A stretch of 64,000 nucleotides of DNA from Roseateles terrae (GTDB lineage: Bacteria; Pseudomonadota; Gammaproteobacteria; Burkholderiales; Burkholderiaceae_C): contig NZ_JACHXO010000001.1 in the NCBI RefSeq assembly GCF_014192155.1, forward strand, positions 310,001-374,000, given 5' to 3'. Below the pieces are notes generated by a model. The model was given only the letters and a program-made list of their open reading frames with translations. It made no database searches and was not told the DNA's origin. Both the position numbers and the translations under genes were made by a program. Within the stretch, counting starts at the first letter, position 1, and every line of letters starts with the position of its first letter. Of this stretch, positions 56,843 to 64,000 are shown piece after piece.

Positions 56843-58237
56843 ATGACAAGTTCTGGCGTTCCCCCTGTTCCCGCCGCGGCGTCCGTGGCGTCCCTTCCTG
56901 CCGGGTTGTCGGCAGATCCCCAGCAGGCGCTGGACCAATGGCTGGCCCACTGCGAGCGGCTGCACCCCAAAGAGATCGACATGACCCTGGCCCGCGTGGC
57001 CCAGGTGCGTGAAGCGCTCGGCCTCAGCTTTGGCGAGACGCCGGTGGTGATGGTGGCGGGCACCAACGGCAAGGGATCGACCTGCGCGATGCTGGAAAGC
57101 GTGGCGCTGCAGGCCGGTTACCGGGTGGGGCTCTACATCAAACCGCATCTGGTGCACTTCCAGGAGCGCTGCCGGGTCGATGGCCGCCCGGTGGATGCAG
57201 CCTCGCTGCTGCCGCACTTTGCCGCGGTGGACGCGGCCCGCGGTGATCTGGCCCTGACCTATTTCGAATTCACCACCCTGGCCATCCTGCACCGGCTGGC
57301 GGCCGAGCCGCTGGACCTGGTCATTTTGGAAGTCGGGCTGGGTGGACGGCTGGATGCCGTCAACGTGATCGATGCCGACTGCAGCGTCATCACCAGCATC
57401 GACCTGGATCACACCGAGTACCTGGGTCCGGACCGGGAGTCGGTCGGGCGCGAGAAGGCGCACATCATGCGGCCGGGCAAGCCGGTGGTGGTGTCCGACC
57501 CGATGCCGCCGGCCAGCATTGCCGCCCACGCGGAAGCGGTGGGCGCCGACCTGCGTCAACTGGGCCGAGACTTCACCTACAGCGGCGACCGCCAGCAATG
57601 GCAATGGGCGGGTCGCAACCGACGCTACAGCGGCATGTCCTATCCCGCGCTGCGGGGGGTGAACCAGCTGCTCAACGCCGCCGGGGTGCTGGCCGTGTTC
57701 GAGGCGCTGTATGAGCGACTGCCGATCAGCGCCCAGGCGGTGCGCGCCGGGCTCGCACTGGTGGAGCTGCCCGGCCGCTTCCAGGTGGTGCCGGGCTCGC
57801 CGATGCTGGTGCTGGACGTGGCCCACAACCCCCATGCGGTGGCCGCGCTGGCCCAGAACCTGGACCAGATGGGTTTTTATCCGCGCACCCGGGCCGTCTT
57901 TGGCGCGATGGCGGACAAGGACCTGGCCAACATTCTTTCGCGCATCGCGCCGCTGATCGACCACTGGCACTTCTGCGACCTGCCCATCCCCCGTGCGGCG
58001 ACCGCCCAGGCGTTGGTCCAGCGTTTCGAGGAGGGCAGGGCACAGGGCCTGCTGAAATCCCCGGCTGATGTGGGCACGAGTGTGCATCCGGACCCGGCCA
58101 CCGCATTGGCCGCCGCCGCATCGCAGGCAGACCCCGCTGATAGAATTTTGGTCTTTGGTTCCTTCTACACCGTCGGGGGTGTGCTCAAGCATGGGCTGCC
58201 CCGTCTGGGGGCTGGCGTGGTGCCAGAGCTCCCTTAA
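56843..58237 (+). CDS. folC: Folylpolyglutamate/dihydrofolate synthase
   Basis: A 464-aa Mur-ligase-like enzyme that adds glutamate to folates. The P-loop is VVMVAGTNGKGST; VILEVGLGGRLDAVN and TSIDLDHTEYLG are FolC motifs, and VLDVAHNPHA opens the C-terminal domain. The ATG lies 12 bases past the T-run of the preceding terminator and has no strong ribosome site. Confidence 0.95.
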   Translation: MTSSGVPPVPAAASVASLPAGLSADPQQALDQWLAHCERLHPKEIDMTLARVAQVREALGLSFGETPVVMVAGTNGKGSTCAMLESVALQAGYRVGLYIKPHLVHFQERCRVDGRPVDAASLLPHFAAVDAARGDLALTYFEFTTLAILHRLAAEPLDLVILEVGLGGRLDAVNVIDADCSVITSIDLDHTEYLGPDRESVGREKAHIMRPGKPVVVSDPMPPASIAAHAEAVGADLRQLGRDFTYSGDRQQWQWAGRNRRYSGMSYPALRGVNQLLNAAGVLAVFEALYERLPISAQAVRAGLALVELPGRFQVVPGSPMLVLDVAHNPHAVAALAQNLDQMGFYPRTRAVFGAMADKDLANILSRIAPLIDHWHFCDLPIPRAATAQALVQRFEEGRAQGLLKSPADVGTSVHPDPATALAAAASQADPADRILVFGSFYTVGGVLKHGLPRLGAGVVPELP

Positions 58238-58261
58238 CGCCAGCATAGGCATTGAAGCTCC

Positions 58262-59242
58262 ATGGGTCTGTTGTCTTTTCTGAAGCGCGGCGGTGCTGAT
58301 GACGGCGCCAAGGCGGTGAACACCGCCCCCGCCGGTCGACAGGCCCGCAGCAACCGGGCCTCGACCGAGGCGGTGGATGATGTCCAGCAGCTGCGGCTGC
58401 GGGTGCGTCGTCGCCTGATCGGCTCGGTGGTCCTGGTGGTGGCCGCGGTGCTGATCTTCCCGCTGCTGTTCGAGACCCATCCGCGTCCCATCCCGGTCGA
58501 TCTGCCGATCGAGATTCCGCGCAAGGAAGGTGCGGCGCCCCTGAACGTGCCGGGCCCCAAGGTGGCCCGCACCGACGATACGGTCGATCCCAAGGAAGCC
58601 GGCCGCGCCGCCATCATCCAGGAAACCGCCGAGCAGGCCGCCGCTGACCGGGCGGTGCCGCCGCCCGAGACCGCCCAGGCCCCGCGGGACCTGCCGGTCG
58701 ATCCGGCCGCCCGCAGCGATGTGAAGCCCGAGGCCAAGGCCCGTATGGCGGAACCGGCGCATGCGGAGACGAGTCCGAAAGCCGCGGACAAGCCGGTCGA
58801 CAAGCCGGCGCAGATCCGTGTGGTCGAAGCCAGGCCGGTCAGGCCCGAGGTGAAGGTGGAAGCGAAGCCGGAGCCGAAGGTCGAAGCCAAACGTCCTGCG
58901 ACCTCGAATGAATCCGCCCGCGTGCAGGCGATGCTGGACGGCCATGCCGCGGACCGCAAGGCCGCCGACGCCGCCGCCGCAGACCGCAAGGCGGCAGAAG
59001 CTGCGCCGAATGGCAGCCGGTTCATCGTCCAGGTGGGTGCCTACGCGGATGCCAAGGCCGCGCAGGACGCGCGCAGCAAGGTGGAGCGCATGGGCCTGAA
59101 AACCTATACCCAGGCGGTGGACACACCGGATGGCAAGCGCATCCGCGTGCGGGTCGGCCCCTTTGGCAGCCGGGATGAGGCGGACAAGGTGGCCGCCAAG
59201 GTCCGCAGCGGTGGGCTCAGCTCCGCGGTGCTCACGCTCTGA
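58262..59242 (+). CDS. SPOR-domain cell-division protein, DedD-like
   Basis: A 326-aa protein with a short cytoplasmic start, one membrane helix (SVVLVVAAVLIFPLLF, near 59-74), a long Ala/Pro/Lys-rich periplasmic linker, and a C-terminal SPOR domain (RFIVQVGAYADAKAAQDA to the end). SPOR domains bind denuded peptidoglycan at the septum. The folC-dedD-cvpA-purF order matches the E. coli arrangement. Confidence 0.9.
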   Translation: MGLLSFLKRGGADDGAKAVNTAPAGRQARSNRASTEAVDDVQQLRLRVRRRLIGSVVLVVAAVLIFPLLFETHPRPIPVDLPIEIPRKEGAAPLNVPGPKVARTDDTVDPKEAGRAAIIQETAEQAAADRAVPPPETAQAPRDLPVDPAARSDVKPEAKARMAEPAHAETSPKAADKPVDKPAQIRVVEARPVRPEVKVEAKPEPKVEAKRPATSNESARVQAMLDGHAADRKAADAAAADRKAAEAAPNGSRFIVQVGAYADAKAAQDARSKVERMGLKTYTQAVDTPDGKRIRVRVGPFGSRDEADKVAAKVRSGGLSSAVLTL

Positions 59243-59248
59243 CGGCGC

Positions 59249-59788
59249 ATGATGAGCTGGGTCGACCTCGCACTCCTGGCCATGCTGGTCATCTCCGTCC
59301 TGCTAGGCGTGTGGCGGGGTCTGGTGTTCGAGGTGATGACCATCGTGGGCTGGCTGGTGGCCTGGATGGCCGCGCCCTTCGTCGCGCCGTGGATCGAGCA
59401 GGTGCTGCCGCAGGACAAATGGAGCCCGACGCTGCTGCATGCGTTGGGCCTGGTGCTGGCCTTCCTGCTGGTGCTGCTGCTTTGGGGCCTGGGGGCCAAG
59501 CTGGTGCGGGCGCTGATCCAGGCCACGCCGCTGAGCATCATCGACCGGCTGGGTGGCGCGGTCTTCGGCGTGCTGCGCGGTGTCTTGCTGGGGCTGGTGG
59601 TGGCGGTGGTCGTGGGCATGACACCCGCGGTGCGCTCGCCGGCCTGGAACGAATCGCTGCTGGCGCCCTGGCTGCAGGGCACCCTGGTGCAGGTCCGGCC
59701 GCTGCTGCCGCAGGCCCTGCACGACTACATTCCCATTCCGGCCTCACCATCACAAGTGGTCAGGTCTCATCGTTTCTCAGTGATTTGA
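59249..59788 (+). CDS. cvpA: CvpA family membrane protein
   Basis: A 179-aa membrane protein with four hydrophobic helices; [20 protein letters not shown] and [16 protein letters not shown] are typical of CvpA, named for colicin V production and linked to envelope homeostasis. It starts six bases after the SPOR gene (ATGATG; the second ATG is equally possible) and precedes purF as usual. Confidence 0.93.
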   Translation: MMSWVDLALLAMLVISVLLGVWRGLVFEVMTIVGWLVAWMAAPFVAPWIEQVLPQDKWSPTLLHALGLVLAFLLVLLLWGLGAKLVRALIQATPLSIIDRLGGAVFGVLRGVLLGLVVAVVVGMTPAVRSPAWNESLLAPWLQGTLVQVRPLLPQALHDYIPIPASPSQVVRSHRFSVI

Positions 59789-59798
59789 AGGATCAGCC

Positions 59799-61310
59799 AT
59801 GTGCGGCATCGTCGGTGTAACCTCCAAAGCGCCGGTCAACCAGCTCATTTATGACGCGCTGCTGCTGTTGCAGCACCGTGGGCAGGACGCGGCCGGCATC
59901 GTCACCATGCAGGGCAAGAAGTGCTTCATGCACAAGGCGCGCGGCATGGTGCGGGACGTGTTCCGCACCCGCAACATGCGGGCGCTGCCCGGCACGGTGG
60001 GCCTGGGTCAGGTCCGCTACCCGACTGCCGGCAATGCCTACAGCGAAGAAGAAGCTCAGCCCTTCTACGTCAACGCCCCCTACGGCATCGTGCTGGTCCA
60101 CAACGGCAACCTCACCAATGCCCATGCGCTGAAGGACCAGCTGTTTGAAGTGGACCGCCGCCACATCAACACCGAGAGCGATACCGAGGTGCTGATCAAC
60201 GTGCTGGCGCACGAGCTGGAAATGGCCGGTCGCGAGCTGCCGCTGACGCCGGCGTCCGTCTTCAAGGCGGTGGCCGAGGTGCACAAGCGGATCAAGGGCT
60301 CTTATGCCGTCATCGCGCTGATCGCCGGCCACGGCCTGCTGGCTTTCCGCGATCCATATGGCATCCGTCCGCTGTGCTTTGGCCAGTCGGCCGAGGGCGA
60401 TGTGATGGTTGCCAGCGAAAGCGTGGCGCTGGAAGGCACCGGCCACCAGCTGACGCGCGATGTGGCCCCGGGTGAAGCGCTGTTCATCGACACCGCCGGC
60501 AACATCCATACGCAGCAGTGCGCCGAGAATCCGACGCTCAACCCCTGCATGTTCGAGTTCGTCTACCTGGCACGCCCGGATTCGGTGATGGACGGCATCT
60601 CGGTCTACCAGTCCCGCCTGAACATGGGCGAGACCCTGGCCCAGCGCCTGATCTCCACCATCCCGCCCTCGGAAATCGACGTGGTCATCCCGATCCCTGA
60701 ATCCAGCCGGCCTTCGGCCATGCAGCTGGCACATCGCATCGGCAAGCCCTATCGAGAAGGTTTCGTCAAGAACCGCTATGTGGGCCGGACCTTCATCATG
60801 CCGGGCCAGTCCACCCGCAAGAAGTCGGTGCGTCAGAAGCTCAATGCCATTGGCCTGGAGTTCAAGGACCGCAATGTGCTGCTGGTCGATGACTCGATCG
60901 TGCGGGGCACCACCTCCAAGGAGATCGTGCAGATGGCCCGCGAGGCGGGTGCACGCAAGGTCTACCTGGCTTCCGCGGCGCCGCCGGTGCGTTTCCCCAA
61001 TGTCTATGGCATTGACATGCCCACCAAGGAAGAGCTGATCGCCCACGGCCGTTCGATCGAGGAAATCCGCCAGTTCATCGGCGCCGACGCCCTGATCTAT
61101 CAGGATGTGGATGCGATGAAGCGGGTCGTGGCCCAGCTGCGTCCGGGACTGAACGGCTTTGAGGCGTCCTGCTTCGATGGCAGCTACATCACCGGTGATG
61201 TCAGCGCCGAAGACTTCGCCACCATGCAGGCGCAGCGCAAGTCGCAGGCGGAAGAAGACGATCTGCCGGCGCGCAGCCGCCTGGCCCTGCAAAGTGGAGG
61301 GGACCAGTGA
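59799..61310 (+). CDS. purF: Amidophosphoribosyltransferase
   Basis: A 503-aa enzyme for the first committed purine step. The N-terminal nucleophile Cys follows the initiator (MCGIVGV) in the glutaminase domain; the PRPP motif is [20 protein letters not shown] precedes ATG 59799. The stop overlaps the next GTG by four bases. Confidence 0.97.
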   Translation: MCGIVGVTSKAPVNQLIYDALLLLQHRGQDAAGIVTMQGKKCFMHKARGMVRDVFRTRNMRALPGTVGLGQVRYPTAGNAYSEEEAQPFYVNAPYGIVLVHNGNLTNAHALKDQLFEVDRRHINTESDTEVLINVLAHELEMAGRELPLTPASVFKAVAEVHKRIKGSYAVIALIAGHGLLAFRDPYGIRPLCFGQSAEGDVMVASESVALEGTGHQLTRDVAPGEALFIDTAGNIHTQQCAENPTLNPCMFEFVYLARPDSVMDGISVYQSRLNMGETLAQRLISTIPPSEIDVVIPIPESSRPSAMQLAHRIGKPYREGFVKNRYVGRTFIMPGQSTRKKSVRQKLNAIGLEFKDRNVLLVDDSIVRGTTSKEIVQMAREAGARKVYLASAAPPVRFPNVYGIDMPTKEELIAHGRSIEEIRQFIGADALIYQDVDAMKRVVAQLRPGLNGFEASCFDGSYITGDVSAEDFATMQAQRKSQAEEDDLPARSRLALQSGGDQ

Positions 61311-62566
61311 GCAGCCAGGACGCCCAGCCGAACGCCAAAAAGGGCGGCATCCCGCGCGTGGCCTTGCCGGAAGACGCGCGCATGGCCACGCTGGCCGTGC
61401 GTGAGGGCCTGCCGCCGACGCCCTGGGGCGAGAACTCCGAAGCCCTGTTCCTGACCAGCTCGTTTGTGCATCCGGATGCCGCGACCGCCGCGCGCCGGTT
61501 CGCCAACGAGGAAGAAGCGTTTGTCTACAGCCGCTTCTCCAACCCGACCGTCATGATGATGGAGCGCCGTCTGGCGGCGCTGGAAGGCACGGAAGCCTGC
61601 ATCGGCACGTCCTCCGGCATGTCGGCCATCATGCTGCTGGTGATGGGTCTGCTCAAGGCCGGGGACCATGTGGTGTGCTCGCGCTCGGTGTTCGGGTCCA
61701 CGATCAAGCTGCTGCAAGGAGAGTTTGGCAAGTTCGGCGTGCAGGTCAGTTTCGTGTCGCAGACCGACCTTTCCGAGTGGAAGGCCGCGCTGCAGCCCAA
61801 CACCCGCTTGCTGTTTGCCGAGACGCCGACCAATCCGCTGACAGAGATCTGCGATGTGGCCGCATTGGCCGAGATCGCCCATGGACACGGCGCCCTGCTG
61901 GCAGTGGACAACTGCTTTGCCTCGCCCGCGCTGCAACAGCCGGCCCGATTGGGTGCCGACTTCATCATCCATTCCGGCACCAAATATCTGGACGGCCAGG
62001 GCCGGGTGATCGCCGGCGCCATCTGCGCCAGCACGCACTACATCGACAACGTGTTCACGCCGGTGATGCGCAGCGTCGGCATGTCGCTGTCGCCCTTCAA
62101 TGCGTGGGTCGTGCTCAAGGGCATGGAAACGCTGGGCGTGCGCATGAAGGCGCAGACCGAAGGCGCCGCTGCACTGGCCGAATGGCTGGAAGCGCATCCT
62201 TCGATCGAACGGGTCTACTACCCAGGGCTGAAGTCCCACCCGCAGCACGCGCTGGCCATGCGCCAGCAAAACGGGCAGGGCGGGGCGGTGGTGTCGTTCG
62301 TCGTGCGCAGCGCTGCTGGCGCAGACGATGGCGGCCGCGCTGCCGCCTTTCATGTGATCGACCACACCCGCATCTGCTCCATCACCGCCAATCTGGGTGA
62401 TACCAAAACCACCATCACCCATCCCGCCAGCACCTCGCACGGGCGCCTGACCGAGGCGCAGCGTCAGGCTGCCGGCATCACCCAGGGACTGATCCGCGTG
62501 GCGGTCGGCCTGGAAGACATTGAAGACCTGAAGGCCGACCTGGCCCGTGGCCTGAACTCGCTATGA
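61307..62566 (+). CDS. metZ: O-succinylhomoserine sulfhydrylase
   Basis: A 419-aa Cys/Met-metabolism PLP enzyme. The PLP Lys is in [11 protein letters not shown] (near 225); [16 protein letters not shown] and [12 protein letters not shown] line the cofactor site. The purF-metZ order and the Gly-Gln-Gly after the Lys favour direct sulfhydrylation of O-succinylhomoserine over cystathionine synthesis. It starts at GTG inside the purF stop (GTGA) behind a GGAGGGG site. Confidence 0.92.
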   Translation: MSSQDAQPNAKKGGIPRVALPEDARMATLAVREGLPPTPWGENSEALFLTSSFVHPDAATAARRFANEEEAFVYSRFSNPTVMMMERRLAALEGTEACIGTSSGMSAIMLLVMGLLKAGDHVVCSRSVFGSTIKLLQGEFGKFGVQVSFVSQTDLSEWKAALQPNTRLLFAETPTNPLTEICDVAALAEIAHGHGALLAVDNCFASPALQQPARLGADFIIHSGTKYLDGQGRVIAGAICASTHYIDNVFTPVMRSVGMSLSPFNAWVVLKGMETLGVRMKAQTEGAAALAEWLEAHPSIERVYYPGLKSHPQHALAMRQQNGQGGAVVSFVVRSAAGADDGGRAAAFHVIDHTRICSITANLGDTKTTITHPASTSHGRLTEAQRQAAGITQGLIRVAVGLEDIEDLKADLARGLNSL

Positions 62567-64000
62567 CCTCCACTGTGATCCGCACCCGCATTGCACCGTC
62601 CCCGACGGGTTTCCTGCACCTGGGCACCGCCCGCACGGCGCTGTTTTCCTGGGCCTATGCCCGCCACTACGGCGGTCAGTTCGTGCTGCGCATTGAAGAC
62701 ACGGATGTGGCCCGCTCGACGCAGGATTCGGTCGAGCAGATCCTGGCTTCAATGAAGTGGCTGGGCCTCGAGTATGACGAGGGGCCGGTCTATCAGATGC
62801 AGCGCCTGGAGCGCTACCACGCGGTGGTGCAGCAGATGATCGAAGCGGGCACCGCTTATTACTGCTACTGCACCCCGCAAGATCTGGACGAGATGCGCGA
62901 AGGCCAGAAGGCCCGCGGCGAGAAGACCCGCTACGACGGCCGCTGGCGCCCGGAGGCCGGCAAGACGCTGCCGCCGGTCCCGGCCGGTGTGAAGCCGGTG
63001 GTGCGGTTCAAGAATCCGCTGGAAGGCGATGTGACCTGGGAGGACCTGGTCAAAGGCCCGATCACCATCAACAACCGCGAGATCGATGACCTGATCATCA
63101 TGCGGCCGGCCGATGGCGGCGCAGAGGCCGGCGGCAATGCCAATGGCGATGCGCAGAGCGGGCAGGGCGCTGCTGCACGGCTGGGCGTGCCGACCTACAA
63201 CTTCGCCGTGGTGGTGGACGACTGGGACATGGCCATCACCCATGTCTTCCGTGGCGACGAGCACATCAACAACACGCCCTGGCAGATCAACATCTTCCGC
63301 GCGCTGGGCGCGCCGCTGCCGCAGTTCGGCCATATCCCGGTGATTCTGGGCGACGACGGCCTCAAGCTGTCCAAGCGCCGCGGTGCGGTCAGCGTCACCG
63401 CCTATGAAGAGAACGGCTATCTGCCGGAAGGCATGCTGAACTATCTGGCACGCCTGGGCTGGAGCCACGGCGATGACGAACTGTTCACGCGTGAGCAGCT
63501 GGTCCAGTGGTTCGACGGCACCCACATCCACAAGAGCCCGGCCCAGTGGGATCCGGCGAAGCTGGAATGGGTCAACGCCCACTACATCAAGCAGGCGGAT
63601 GACGAGCGTCTCGCCACCCTGGTGACCGCTCAACTGGCCAAGCGGGGTCTGTCGGCGCCGGAGCGCCTGCCTGCCCTTTGCGCCTTGTTCAAGGACCGTT
63701 GCAGCACCACCGTCGCGCTGGCGGATTGGCTGTCGATGTATGTGGCGCCGGTCACGCCGTCGGAGGAAGACAAGGCGACGCATCTGACGGATGCGGTCAA
63801 GCCCGCGATTCGGACCCTGGCCGACAAGCTGGACGCGCTGGCCGCGGCAGACTGGACCAAGGCCGCCATCAGCGCTGCCATCAAGGAAACCATCACCGCC
63901 CACGGCCTGAAGATGCCGCAACTGGCGATTCCGGTGCGGGTGCTGGTGTGCGGTCGTGCACAGACGCCGTCGGTCGATGCTGTGTTGGAACTGTTCAACA
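62563..64000 (+). CDS. gltX: Glutamyl-tRNA synthetase (runs off window)
   Basis: A class I synthetase; 479 residues are present and the gene continues past the right edge. [19 protein letters not shown] holds the HIGH-type motif and [12 protein letters not shown] the KMSKS-type motif. The ATG overlaps the metZ stop (ATGA). An insert of about 23 residues rich in Gly, Ala, Asn and Gln lies at residues 186-208, between IIMRPADG and [15 protein letters not shown], where most GltX proteins have only a few residues. Confidence 0.94.
   Translation, partial: MTSTVIRTRIAPSPTGFLHLGTARTALFSWAYARHYGGQFVLRIEDTDVARSTQDSVEQILASMKWLGLEYDEGPVYQMQRLERYHAVVQQMIEAGTAYYCYCTPQDLDEMREGQKARGEKTRYDGRWRPEAGKTLPPVPAGVKPVVRFKNPLEGDVTWEDLVKGPITINNREIDDLIIMRPADGGAEAGGNANGDAQSGQGAAARLGVPTYNFAVVVDDWDMAITHVFRGDEHINNTPWQINIFRALGAPLPQFGHIPVILGDDGLKLSKRRGAVSVTAYEENGYLPEGMLNYLARLGWSHGDDELFTREQLVQWFDGTHIHKSPAQWDPAKLEWVNAHYIKQADDERLATLVTAQLAKRGLSAPERLPALCALFKDRCSTTVALADWLSMYVAPVTPSEEDKATHLTDAVKPAIRTLADKLDALAAADWTKAAISAAIKETITAHGLKMPQLAIPVRVLVCGRAQTPSVDAVLELFN

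Overview
The window is high-GC DNA from a betaproteobacterium, most likely Burkholderiales and perhaps a Roseateles/Rubrivivax-like lineage. The order leuC-leuD-leuB-asd-fimV-truA-trpF-trpB-trpA-accD-folC-dedD-cvpA-purF-metZ-gltX is typical of that order. The left edge is the end of a PEP-CTERM/XrtA exopolysaccharide locus. The family-level assignment is an inference from gene content. No rRNA, tRNA, CRISPR array, transposase or integrase was seen.

Left part (1-5277, + strand): the tail of a PrsR-type response regulator, the TPR lipoprotein PrsT, a FeeM-like N-acyl amino acid synthase fused to a PilZ domain, and an exported trypsin-like protease. Then follows a visibly lower-GC, minus-strand cassette (about 5392-9096). 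Read in transcription order it encodes a collagen-like protein made of 42 Gly-X-Gln triplets, a PP-loop ATPase with TtuA/TtcA-like cysteines, a DUF6445 oxygenase-like protein, a 116-aa unknown, and an FxsB-like radical SAM/SPASM maturase. It looks like a peptide-modification cassette with a collagen-like substrate, and I did not recognise it as a described system.

Middle part (9471-28690, - strand): a chemotaxis receptor, three sugar-transfer-type genes, and two giant repeat proteins of 1494 and about 3152 aa. Both giants consist almost wholly of an 8-residue repeat of the type A-L-[ST]-[ST]-x-Q-[VI]-x, followed by a shared C-terminal region with EF-hand-like loops and a common Pro-Leu-Ile end. 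In the larger gene the octads form a precise higher-order array: 14 periods of 408 bp (17 octads) and two of 576 bp (24 octads). The two long periods lie 1800 bp apart, so there are three nested levels of duplication. The adjacent glycosyltransferases could modify the Ser/Thr-rich repeats; this is inference.

Right of that (29145-37595) is a complete propionyl-CoA to succinyl-CoA module. A divergent GntR/FCD regulator with a perfect 16-bp palindrome precedes methylmalonyl-CoA mutase, its G-protein chaperone, propionyl-CoA carboxylase beta and alpha, and a VOC/epimerase-like protein. Next come an acyltransferase-3 membrane protein, a vWA lipoprotein, a tiny basic protein with its own terminator, and an FAD oxidoreductase.

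The last 20 kb (43453-64000, + strand) is housekeeping: leucine, aspartate-family and tryptophan biosynthesis, FimV, tRNA pseudouridine synthase, acetyl-CoA carboxylase beta, folylpolyglutamate synthase, a SPOR protein, CvpA-PurF, MetZ and glutamyl-tRNA synthetase. The gltX gene runs off the end. Many junctions overlap by 4 bases (ATGA or GTGA), indicating translational coupling.
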